From: Alphaproteobacteria bacterium | Lineage (GTDB): Bacteria; Pseudomonadota; Alphaproteobacteria; Caulobacterales; Maricaulaceae | Assembly (NCBI GenBank): GCA_030428405.1 | Contig: JAUIEH010000127.1 | Location: forward strand, 1 to 7,284 | Direction: 5' to 3' | DNA length: 7,284 bases | Shown: positions 1 through 5,895 of the stretch, piece after piece | Layout of the letters: every line of letters starts with the position of its first letter | Position numbering within the stretch: position 1 is the first letter of the stretch | Notes under the pieces: generated by a model | The model's input: only the letters and a program-made list of their open reading frames with translations | Databases searched by the model: none | What the model was told of the DNA's origin: nothing | Translations under genes and position numbers: made by a program

Positions 1-1
1 T

Positions 2-433
2 GACCGCGCGCTCATTCGTCCGATGGCGGAAGCGCTTAAGGGTCTCGGCGCGCAAAAAGCCTGGGTCGTGCACGGCCGCGACGGGCTCGACGAAATCACC
101 ACGACAGACTCAACCGACATCGCCGCGCTTGAGAACGGCGCGGTTCGGGAATTTGCGCTTTCGCCGGACGAGTGCGGGTTGCAGCGCGCGCGGCCTGAAG
201 ACCTCGCCGGCGGCGATGCTCAGGACAACGCTGACGCCATCACGGCCCTTCTGAACGGCGCGCCGGGCGCGTTTCGCGACATTGTTGTGCTCAACGCCGC
301 GGCTGCGCTTGTCGTGGCGGATATTGCGGAAGATGTTCAGGCGGGCGCTGCGCGCGCCGCAGCCTCGATCGACGGCGGCGCAGCGCGTGAAGCGTTGTTC
401 CAACTCGTCGCGATATCGAACTCAACGGCATGA
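2..433 (+). CDS. trpD: Anthranilate phosphoribosyltransferase, C-terminal part (cut by window start)
   Basis: This is the last 143 codons of TrpD, the cytosolic enzyme that joins anthranilate to PRPP to give phosphoribosyl-anthranilate, the second committed step of tryptophan synthesis. The frame is open from the first base, so the start lies outside the window; the family is usually about 340 residues, so roughly the last 40% is seen. The visible part begins with RPMAEALKGLG and has the hallmark VVHGRDGLDE, whose Asp-Glu pair corresponds to the Mg-PRPP binding acidic pair in characterised TrpD proteins. It also has the late family motif GAFRDIVVLNAAAAL. The glycine-rich PRPP loop and the anthranilate-binding Arg would lie upstream and cannot be checked. 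The stop codon TGA overlaps the trpC start in an ATGA arrangement, which suggests translational coupling. The internal ATG at 23 is not a credible start because homology to the family continues upstream of it. Confidence 0.95.
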   Translation, partial: DRALIRPMAEALKGLGAQKAWVVHGRDGLDEITTTDSTDIAALENGAVREFALSPDECGLQRARPEDLAGGDAQDNADAITALLNGAPGAFRDIVVLNAAAALVVADIAEDVQAGAARAAASIDGGAAREALFQLVAISNSTA

Positions 434-1230
434 AAAACCGTCTTGGCGCCATCATCGAGTACAAAAGACGCGAAGTCGAAAGCCGCATGGCGGCGTTCGG
501 CTCGACCTTCACGCGCGATGCTCTGATTGCGCCGGCGACCAGAGGCTTTCGCGACGCGCTGTTGCGAAAGTCTGCTGACGGATGGCCCGCCCTCATCGCC
601 GAGATCAAGAAGGCGAGCCCATCCGCCGGCGTCATCCGCAACGCGTTCGACCCGCCCGCATTGGCGCGCGCCTATCAAGCCGCCGGCGCTGCGTGTTTAT
701 CCGTGCTCACCGATGCGCCGAGCTTTCAGGGTTCAGAAGCACATCTGCGCGCAGCGCGCGCGGCATGCGAATTGCCGGTCCTGCGCAAGGACTTCATGGT
801 CGATCCCTGGCAGGTGACGGAATCGCGCGCCATCGGCGCGGACGCCGTGCTCGTCATTCTCGCCGCCCTCGATGACGACATGGCGCGCGCCATCATGGAG
901 GAATCGCACCGCTACGGCATGGACGTGCTGGTCGAATGTCACGATGCAGAAGAACTCGACCGCGCCGTCAATCTGGGCGCGGACTTGATCGGCGTGAACA
1001 ATCGCGACCTGAAAACCTTCAAGACGGATCTGGCCACCGCTGAAAACTTGCTGGCCGGACTATCCGACGACGTCGTGGGCGTCGCCGAAAGCGGCATCAA
1101 GGAGCCTGAAGACGTTGCGCGCATGCACGCGGCCGGCGGACGCGCCATCCTTGTCGGCGAAAGCCTCATGCGCCAAGCAGACGTCGAGGCCGCGGCAAGA
1201 ACAATATTGCAACGTCCGGCTGATGCTTGA
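430..1230 (+). CDS. trpC: Indole-3-glycerol phosphate synthase
   Basis: Monofunctional TrpC of 266 residues, the normal length for a single-domain enzyme not fused to TrpF. It closes the indole ring of CdRP to form indole-3-glycerol phosphate in the cytosol, with loss of CO2 and water. The (beta/alpha)8-barrel motifs occur in order: LIAEIKKASPSAG (55-67), LTDAPSFQGS (93-102), LPVLRKDFMVDPWQV (115-129), LVECHDAEEL (167-176), IGVNNRDLKTF (187-197), VAESGI (218-223) and ILVGESLMR (240-248). Aligned by eye with the Sulfolobus enzyme, the catalytic and substrate residues are all present: E58, K60, K120, E169, N190, E220 and S221. The start is fixed by the 4-base ATGA overlap with trpD. No terminator is visible after the TGA; the lexA promoter begins at this stop codon. 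The family assignment is very secure. Confidence 0.98.
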   Translation: MKNRLGAIIEYKRREVESRMAAFGSTFTRDALIAPATRGFRDALLRKSADGWPALIAEIKKASPSAGVIRNAFDPPALARAYQAAGAACLSVLTDAPSFQGSEAHLRAARAACELPVLRKDFMVDPWQVTESRAIGADAVLVILAALDDDMARAIMEESHRYGMDVLVECHDAEELDRAVNLGADLIGVNNRDLKTFKTDLATAENLLAGLSDDVVGVAESGIKEPEDVARMHAAGGRAILVGESLMRQADVEAAARTILQRPADA

Positions 1231-1255
1231 CGTCGAACCGGAACAATCCTAGAAC
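1227..1255 (+). promoter_or_regulatory. Probable lexA promoter overlapping the SOS operator
   Basis: TTGACG (1227-1232) matches the sigma-70 -35 box in five of six positions. After exactly 17 bases comes TAGAAC (1250-1255), a four-of-six match to the -10 box. The -35 box overlaps the trpC stop codon, so the promoter begins where the trp operon's coding ends. A start of transcription near 1262 would leave a leader of about 34 bases. The LexA half-sites cover the spacer and the -10 box, the geometry expected for repression by blocking RNA polymerase. The boxes are seen directly; promoter activity is inferred. Confidence 0.6.
1241..1255 (+). promoter_or_regulatory. SOS box (LexA operator), GAAC-N7-GAAC
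   Basis: GAACAATCCTAGAAC is a perfect copy of the direct-repeat LexA box known from alphaproteobacteria (GTTC-N7-GTTC, here read on the other strand as GAAC-N7-GAAC). It lies 40 bases before the lexA ATG, so it should mediate autorepression. A third GAAC occurs at 1235-1238, out of the N7 spacing, and is probably chance. I found no second such box in the other intergenic gaps. Confidence 0.88.
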
Positions 1256-1295
1256 ACAGTTGCAACTTCAGGATTGATTCTCGAAAGAGACGCCA

Positions 1296-1973
1296 ATGCT
1301 CACCCGCAAACAGCATGATCTTTTGCTCTTCATTCATGACCGGATAAAGGAAACGGGCGTGTCGCCCTCCTTTGATGAAATGAAAGAAGCGCTTCAACTC
1401 GCCTCCAAATCGGGCATTCACCGTTTGATTACGGCGCTTGAGGAGCGTGGCTTTTTGCGACGACTTCCCCACCGCGCCCGCGCGCTGGAAGTCGTCAAAC
1501 TGCCGAATGAGGCCGCCGGCGGACGAAATGTCGTGTCCATGAAGGACCGCCGCCCCGCCCCGGCGCGCGTCGAGGCTGAAAGCGCCGGCAGCGTGGAATT
1601 GCCGTTGATGGGCCGGATCGCCGCCGGCACGCCGATCGAGGCCATACAGGACGAGATCGACCGCGTGCCCGCGCCGACGAGCTGGCTCGGCAAAGGCGAG
1701 CACTATTTCCTCGAGGTTAAAGGCGACTCCATGATGGACGCCGGCATCCTCAATGGCGATTACGTGCTCATTCAGCGTACGGACACCGCTCATGACGGCG
1801 AGATCGTGGTCGCCCTGGTCGATGATCACGAAGCCACGCTCAAGCGTTTGCGCCGCAAAGGCCGCACAATCGAGCTGATCGCCGAGAACGATGACTACGA
1901 CAATCAGGAATATCCCGGCGAACATGTGAAAATTCAGGGCCGGCTGGTCGGACTGTCGCGCCGCTATCACTAG
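1296..1973 (+). CDS. lexA: LexA repressor (SOS regulator, S24 self-cleaving protease)
   Basis: LexA of 225 residues, somewhat longer than the 202-residue E. coli protein, with the extra length mainly in the linker (about 68-102). It represses DNA-damage genes and cleaves itself when RecA filaments form on single-stranded DNA. The N-terminal winged helix-turn-helix domain is clear (MLTRKQHDLLLFIHDRI, then FDEMKEALQLASKSGIHRLI at about 26-45). The cleavage site is Ala110-Gly111 in MGRIAAGTPIEA. The catalytic dyad is Ser145 (KGDSMMDAG) and Lys183 (ATLKR), and the C-terminus ends GRLVGLSRRYH as in other alphaproteobacterial LexA proteins. All functional residues are intact, so it should be cleavable. 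The ATG at 1296 gives the canonical MLTRKQ start. The purine-rich GAAAGAGA at 1283-1290 is the only ribosome-binding candidate and is weak; it overlaps a small TCTC-GAAA-GAGA hairpin (1279-1290). The gene is probably autoregulated through the upstream SOS box. Confidence 0.98.
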   Translation: MLTRKQHDLLLFIHDRIKETGVSPSFDEMKEALQLASKSGIHRLITALEERGFLRRLPHRARALEVVKLPNEAAGGRNVVSMKDRRPAPARVEAESAGSVELPLMGRIAAGTPIEAIQDEIDRVPAPTSWLGKGEHYFLEVKGDSMMDAGILNGDYVLIQRTDTAHDGEIVVALVDDHEATLKRLRRKGRTIELIAENDDYDNQEYPGEHVKIQGRLVGLSRRYH

Positions 1974-1976
1974 AGA

Positions 1977-2008
1977 CGGACATGGCCGGCCCTGCGCCGG
2001 CCCGTCCG
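1977..2008 (+). terminator. Strong hairpin just after lexA, possible terminator
   Basis: An inner 7-bp stem, GGCCGGC (1984-1990) with GCCGGCC (1996-2002), closes a 5-base loop. An outer 5-bp stem, CGGAC (1977-1981) with GTCCG (2004-2008), stacks on it across a small AT/C internal loop. It starts 4 bases past the lexA stop codon. No T-run follows on either strand, so it is not a textbook intrinsic terminator. It could end lexA transcripts with Rho, or simply protect the 3' end. Confidence 0.45.
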
Positions 2009-2051
2009 CGCTCTGAGCAAACCCGGCCTGCGCCGCCTTTCGCGCTGGTCT

Positions 2052-2114
2052 GCGTTGACGCGGACATGAGCGGCGTTGACGCCGATGCGCAACGCGTTGC
2101 GCCGCTATAGCTGA
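2052..2114. repeat. Three GCGTTG motifs at exact 21-base spacing
   Basis: GCGTTG occurs at 2052, 2073 and 2094, each exactly 21 bases from the last. The first two copies extend to GCGTTGACGC, itself an imperfect inverted repeat (GCGT-TG-ACGC). The first two units match at about 13 of 21 positions; the third matches mainly in its first six bases. Twenty-one bases equal two helical turns or seven codons, so this may be a set of protein sites or a decayed tandem repeat. In the frame of the small ORF from 1982 it reads VDADMSG, VDADAQR, VAPL. Function is unknown. Confidence 0.5.
2087..2102. repeat. 16-base perfect palindrome between lexA and comEC
   Basis: GCGCAACGCGTTGCGC is a perfect inverted repeat with no loop, centred between 2094 and 2095. 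It overlaps the third GCGTTG motif and is followed by a second small palindrome, GCTATAGC (2104-2111). It lies in the gap between convergent genes, about 106 bases downstream of the comEC stop. It could be a dimeric protein site or part of a bidirectional 3'-end structure. A GCGC-rich genome makes such palindromes less surprising. Confidence 0.5.
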
Positions 2115-2207
2115 GGCGCACATGATGGGCGTGCACGTGGCGAAGCGCGCCGGTGCGGCCGAACACATTTCGCGTCGGTGATCGCGCAATGGCGTTGGAT
2201 GATACGC

Positions 2208-4340
2208 TCAGCGCGAGGACCACGGACGCTCAGCGGCGTCAGCGAACAGGGTCTGCGGGCCGCGCTGATCAAAGCGCAGGACACGCGCGCCGTCGCCCGT
2301 CTCGATAAGCTCCGCCCCGCAACGCGCGGCGAGTCTGGGCGGCGCGCGTGCGTTAATGATGACGATGTCGGCGCGCGCGCAATCTTCGTTCAGCATGGCG
2401 AGCGTCTGCGCAACGACGATGCGGCGCCCGCCAATGGCGCCGGCGCAGCCATGCGCGTCACAGCGCCAAAGCTCCTCCAGACGCGAGAGATTGGTAGTCG
2501 CAAGGTCGACGCCGTTGCGCCTTGCGAACAGTTCCGCGCCATAGCGGTCGCCGCGATTGAGCGCGACATGGGCCTGGCGCGCACCCTCGGCGTCCTCGCT
2601 CAACACCGCCACTGATCCGCCCGCGCCGATCCAGAGCTCGCCAGGCGGCCGCGCGCTCCAGCTGGCGAAGGCGAGAAACGCCAGGACGCCCGCAATCTGT
2701 CCGCGACCCGCGTTCAGCGCACATCCGGCGATCAGAGCCAAGGCGGCGAGCGCTGCAGCCAGTGGCGGCGCCGCCGAGACGGGCGCAAGTGAACCGTCCA
2801 CGGACTGCGTCGCGTAAGACACCCATAAAATGAACTCGACGCCCCAGCCGGCGATGCGCGCAAACGGGGCATCCAGACCAAAAGGCGCCAGCACGCCCGC
2901 GAGCGCTGCGAACGGCATCACGATGAGGCTGAAGGCGGGCATGGCGGCGAGATTGGCGAGAAATCCATACGGCGCGAGCCGGTTGAAATGATAGGCCGCA
3001 AACGGACTGGTCGCGCTGCCGGCGACGAAGCTTGTCAGCGCGACGCCTTGCGCGAAATTGCGCGCCTTGCCGATAAGCCCGCCTTGTTCTGCGACCTGAA
3101 CGGGGCGCGCACGTCTGCGTCTGCGCAAAATGTCATTGGTCGCCACAAGCGCTGCAGCGGCGGCGAACGACATCTGAAAACCGGGCGTGAGCGCGCTTTC
3201 CGGCGCCAGGAGCAAGACCAGGACGGCCGCCGCCGCCACTCCGCGCATCGAAAGCGCGCGCCTGTCTGCGACGACGGCGATGAGCGCGATGGAGGTCATG
3301 ATGAAAGCGCGCTGCGCAGATACGCCCGCGCCGGATATGGCGAGATAGGCGACGGCCGCCGCCAGCCCGCCGATCGCTGCGATCTTGCGAACATTGCACC
3401 GCCGCGCCAGCCAGTCGATACGCGCGAGCAAGAGGCTCAGTCCAAAGAACACGCCGCCAGCAAACAACGCCATGTGCAGGCCGGAGATGGCCAGGACATG
3501 ACCCAGACCAGCCGCGCGCAGCGCTTCAGCGTCCGCGCTCGAGATTTCACTGCGATCGCCCGAAACAAGCGCTGCGACGATCGGGCCGGCGCGCTCGCCG
3601 GCGGAATGGCGCAGGCGCTCGGAAAGCGCGCCGCGCATGCGCGCCAACATTCGCGTCATGCCGCCGGTGGTCACCTCCGGCGCAGGCTCCACATCGGCGA
3701 TTGCGTAGCCCACCCCGCCGAGCCGCGCGAAAAACGCCGAGCGTGCAAAATCATATCCGCCGGGCGCGGACGGCCCTGGCGGAGGACGCAGGACGGCCCG
3801 CATTCGCACGCCCTCGCCGAGCTGCGCTGCGCCCGCCCGCGCGCTGATGCGCACGCGATAAGGCGTATCCTGAGGATCGAGCCCTTCGGCCTCGCTGACA
3901 CGCAGAACGTAGCGCCGCCGGCCCCGGTCGCCGGGATCTATGCGCTCGACCCAACCTTCATAGCTGCGCGCGCGCTCATAAGCGGGCACGCGCGGGCTGT
4001 CGACTTGCGCGACGCGCAGATCCGTACGCGCAAATCCGAGCGCGCCGACTGCGAGAATAAGACAGGCGAAACCAAGCGCATCATCGCGCCCGCGCCGCCA
4101 TGCCGCCGCGAGCAGGGCTGCGCCGATGACCGTCGCCGCGATGCTGAACGCTGGCGCAGGCTCGCGACTCAGACCCAGATAGACGGCGACGCCAGCGATG
4201 AGCGCGCCCGCGACAAGCACCGCGCGCCCGCCCGGCGCAAAGCTGACAGAAGCGAACAGACGGGCGCAGAAATGCGCCGCGCGCGCCTTGAGCGCTCGCG
4301 CGTCGGCTGTGTCCAGCCAAGCCGCGTCTGAGAGGGCCAC
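2208..4340 (-). CDS. comEC: ComEC/Rec2 family inner-membrane DNA uptake channel, lacking the metallo-beta-lactamase domain
   Basis: A 710-residue polytopic membrane protein that in naturally competent bacteria carries single-stranded DNA across the inner membrane. After an N-terminal pair or trio of membrane helices (about 38-57, 64-81, 88-104) comes a soluble DUF4131-type segment (about 108-220). The Competence domain follows (about 248-520) with its signatures GDRSEIS (261-267), HVLAISGLHMALF (281-293), GAGVSAQRAFIM (337-348) and FQMSFAAAAAL (388-398). The C-terminal portion (about 565-710) lacks the HxHxDH metal-binding motif of the nuclease-like domain in Bacillus-type ComEC. It instead carries WRCDAHGC (625-632), a pattern I associate with alphaproteobacterial homologues, and four cysteines (627, 632, 654, 674). 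The start is GTG, supported by AGGGGG (4351 to 4346) five bases upstream. The gene is divergent from gltX and convergent with lexA. Competence of this organism is not shown. Confidence 0.93.
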   Translation of the reverse strand: MALSDAAWLDTADARALKARAAHFCARLFASVSFAPGGRAVLVAGALIAGVAVYLGLSREPAPAFSIAATVIGAALLAAAWRRGRDDALGFACLILAVGALGFARTDLRVAQVDSPRVPAYERARSYEGWVERIDPGDRGRRRYVLRVSEAEGLDPQDTPYRVRISARAGAAQLGEGVRMRAVLRPPPGPSAPGGYDFARSAFFARLGGVGYAIADVEPAPEVTTGGMTRMLARMRGALSERLRHSAGERAGPIVAALVSGDRSEISSADAEALRAAGLGHVLAISGLHMALFAGGVFFGLSLLLARIDWLARRCNVRKIAAIGGLAAAVAYLAISGAGVSAQRAFIMTSIALIAVVADRRALSMRGVAAAAVLVLLLAPESALTPGFQMSFAAAAALVATNDILRRRRRARPVQVAEQGGLIGKARNFAQGVALTSFVAGSATSPFAAYHFNRLAPYGFLANLAAMPAFSLIVMPFAALAGVLAPFGLDAPFARIAGWGVEFILWVSYATQSVDGSLAPVSAAPPLAAALAALALIAGCALNAGRGQIAGVLAFLAFASWSARPPGELWIGAGGSVAVLSEDAEGARQAHVALNRGDRYGAELFARRNGVDLATTNLSRLEELWRCDAHGCAGAIGGRRIVVAQTLAMLNEDCARADIVIINARAPPRLAARCGAELIETGDGARVLRFDQRGPQTLFADAAERPWSSR

Positions 4341-4429
4341 ACGCGCCCCCTATGGCCGATCAGGGCGGGCATGCTATCAACCCGGCCCACCCAAGGTCCA
4401 TGCAGCAGAAATAGCGAGGCGATCCGTCC
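4341..4429. other. Divergent intergenic region between comEC and gltX
   Basis: These 89 bases must hold the 5' signals of both genes. On the minus strand TTGATA (4380-4375) could serve as a -35 box for comEC, but no good -10 box follows at 16-18 bases. On the plus strand TATCAA (4375-4380) could be a -10 box for gltX, but no -35 box is seen at the right distance. GAGG at 4416-4419 is the probable gltX ribosome-binding site, 10 bases before its ATG. No SOS box is present. An ATG at 4400 opens only a four-codon frame. Confidence 0.5.
4346..4351 (-). promoter_or_regulatory. Ribosome-binding site fixing the GTG start of comEC
   Basis: On the minus strand AGGGGG is followed by five bases and then GTG. 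This is the best Shine-Dalgarno match near the N-terminus and it decides the start at 4340. Confidence 0.65.
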
Positions 4430-5854
4430 ATGAGCGCCGCTGCGCCCGTCACTACCCGTTTCGCCCCCTCGCCGACCGGATTTCTGCATATCGGCGGGGC
4501 GCGCACCGCGTTGTTCAACTGGCTTTATGCGCGCGGCCGCGGCGGCCGGTTCCTCCTGCGCATCGAAGACACCGATCGCGAACGCTCCACGCAAGAAGCC
4601 GTCGACGCCATTCTCGACGGTCTGACCTGGCTTGGACTTGACTGGGACGATGAGCCCGTCAGCCAGGCTTCGCGGGCAGAGCGTCACGTCGAAATCGTCG
4701 ACCAGCTGCTCGCATCAGGCCGGGCGTATAAGGATTACGCAACAGCCGAAGAGACCGAGGCTCTGAAAGCTGAAGCGCGCGCGCAAAACGAGGCCTATCG
4801 CTCGCCCTGGCGCGACCGCGATCCGGCCGAGGCGCCCGCTGAAGCCCCCTTCGCCGTGCGCTTCAAAGGCCCGCGCGACGGCGACACCGTCGTTGATGAC
4901 GCGGTGCAGGGCCAGGTCCGCTTTCCCAACAAGGACCTCGATGACCTCGTGTTGCTGCGTTCCGACGGCGCGCCGACCTATAATCTCGCCGTGGTCGTGG
5001 ATGACCACGACATGGGCGTCACACAGGTGATCCGCGGCGACGATCACCTCGTCAACGCCGCGCGCCAGACGCTGATCTATCAGGCGCTCGACTGGCCGAC
5101 GCCGGGCTTTGCGCATATCCCGCTCATTCATGGCCCTGACGGCAAGAAGCTCTCAAAACGCCACGGCGCGCTGGGCGTCGAGAGCTATCGCGACATGGGT
5201 TATCTGCCCGAGGGCTTGCGCGCTTATCTGTTGCGGCTCGGCTGGGCCAAGGGCGATCAGGAGATTTTTTCCGATGACGAGGCGCGCGCGGCCTTCGATC
5301 TATCCGGCGTGAACAAAGCGCCCGCGCGTCTCGATTTCGACAAGCTCGCTTTCGTGAATGCGCATTTCATGGCGCAGGCCGATGACGCCCGTATCGCGGC
5401 TCTGGCGGTTGAGCGCCTGCAATCAGAAGGCGAGGTTAACCTCAACCCTGAATTGGATGCGCGCATTCACGCTGCGGCGCCATATCTAAAAAATCGCGCC
5501 AAAACGCTGGCCGAGCTGGTTGAGCAAACAGTGTTCATCACCGCCGAAAGGCCGTTAAAAATCAAAGAGAAAGCGGCGAAGTCGCTGAACGAGGAAGCGC
5601 AATCGCGTCTGGCGCGACTTCGAGAGGCTCTTTTCGCACTTGCACATTGGCGCGAGGCGGACCTTAAAGAGAGCTTAAACGCTTTCGCAGAAGCTGAAGG
5701 CGTAGGGTTCGGCAAGATCGGACAACCATTGCGCGCTGCTCTGACAGGCGGCGCTCCGGCGCCTGATCTAAGCGTGGTCATGGCCATTTTGGGCCGCGAT
5801 GAAACGCTGGGCCGGATAGATGACGCCGCTGCGCGCGACGGCGCGCCGGCTTGA
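4430..5854 (+). CDS. gltX: Glutamyl-tRNA synthetase (class I)
   Basis: A 474-residue cytosolic GluRS that attaches glutamate to tRNA(Glu). The Rossmann catalytic core opens with FAPSPTGFLHIGGART (11-26), which holds the HIGH-type signature as HIGG, followed by LRIEDTDRERS (43-53). The second ATP signature is KKLSKR (239-244). VVVDDHDMGVTQVIRGDDHL (188-207) is the typical amino-acid/tRNA acceptor region. The helical anticodon-binding region spans about 310-474. The cysteines of the E. coli zinc site are absent, and indeed the whole protein contains no cysteine. Many alphaproteobacteria lack GlnRS and carry two GluRS paralogues, one of which also charges tRNA(Gln) for GatCAB; which type this is cannot be told from the sequence alone. 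The start agrees with the family N-terminus, with GAGG upstream. gltA follows after 41 bases on the same strand, so the two are probably co-transcribed. Confidence 0.97.
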   Translation: MSAAAPVTTRFAPSPTGFLHIGGARTALFNWLYARGRGGRFLLRIEDTDRERSTQEAVDAILDGLTWLGLDWDDEPVSQASRAERHVEIVDQLLASGRAYKDYATAEETEALKAEARAQNEAYRSPWRDRDPAEAPAEAPFAVRFKGPRDGDTVVDDAVQGQVRFPNKDLDDLVLLRSDGAPTYNLAVVVDDHDMGVTQVIRGDDHLVNAARQTLIYQALDWPTPGFAHIPLIHGPDGKKLSKRHGALGVESYRDMGYLPEGLRAYLLRLGWAKGDQEIFSDDEARAAFDLSGVNKAPARLDFDKLAFVNAHFMAQADDARIAALAVERLQSEGEVNLNPELDARIHAAAPYLKNRAKTLAELVEQTVFITAERPLKIKEKAAKSLNEEAQSRLARLREALFALAHWREADLKESLNAFAEAEGVGFGKIGQPLRAALTGGAPAPDLSVVMAILGRDETLGRIDDAAARDGAPA

Positions 5855-5861
5855 CGAAAGG

Positions 5862-5878
5862 CGCCGGCGAGCCCGGCG
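5862..5878 (+). other. Small hairpin in the gltX-gltA gap
   Basis: CGCCGG (5862-5867) pairs with CCGGCG (5873-5878) around a 5-base loop, ending five bases before the gltA ribosome-binding site. No T-run follows, so it is unlikely to terminate transcription. It might modulate translation or mRNA processing between the two genes, or be incidental to the GC-rich composition. Confidence 0.35.
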
Positions 5879-5883
5879 TGGCG

Positions 5884-5889
5884 AAGGGG
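5884..5889 (+). promoter_or_regulatory. Ribosome-binding site fixing the gltA start
   Basis: AAGGGG lies six bases before the ATG at 5896. It decides this start over the in-frame TTG at 5851 and GTG at 5878, neither of which has a comparable site. Confidence 0.75.
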
Positions 5890-5895
5890 CGGAAC

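Larger units (their letters stand above)
1974..2207. other. Intergenic region between convergent lexA and comEC
   Basis: This 234-base gap lies between two genes that point at each other. It contains the hairpin, the spaced motifs and the palindrome listed separately. The only plus-strand ORF is a 42-codon frame at 1982-2110 (MAGPAPARPRSEQ...), 8 bases after the lexA stop. Its start sits inside the hairpin and it resembles no family I know. I see no convincing terminator with a T-run for comEC on the minus strand, and no tRNA or recognisable RNA gene. Confidence 0.6.

Noticed and set aside
1235..1244. Extra GAAC at 1235-1238 as a second overlapping SOS box
   Set aside because: Spacing to the other GAAC elements is 2 and 13 bases, not 7, so it does not form the known operator.
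1207..1266. Direct repeat TTGCAAC at 1207 and 1260, 53 bases apart
   Set aside because: Seven bases is too short to be significant by eye. The first copy lies in trpC coding sequence, and I know no regulator that would link the two.
939..2189. A 416-codon minus-strand ORF opposite trpC and lexA
   Set aside because: It runs across two unambiguous genes and their regulatory gap, has no family motif, and crosses the SOS operator. It is a composition artefact.
2988..4331. A 447-codon plus-strand ORF lying antisense to comEC
   Set aside because: Its product is rich in Arg, Ala, His and Gln with no recognisable domain, and it lies wholly opposite a gene with clear family motifs. Long antisense frames are expected where the real gene has GC-rich third positions.
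5851..5895. TTG start for gltA overlapping the gltX stop codon (TTGA)
   Set aside because: It would add 15 residues with no family match and has no ribosome-binding site, while ATG at 5896 has AAGGGG six bases upstream and gives the normal N-terminus.
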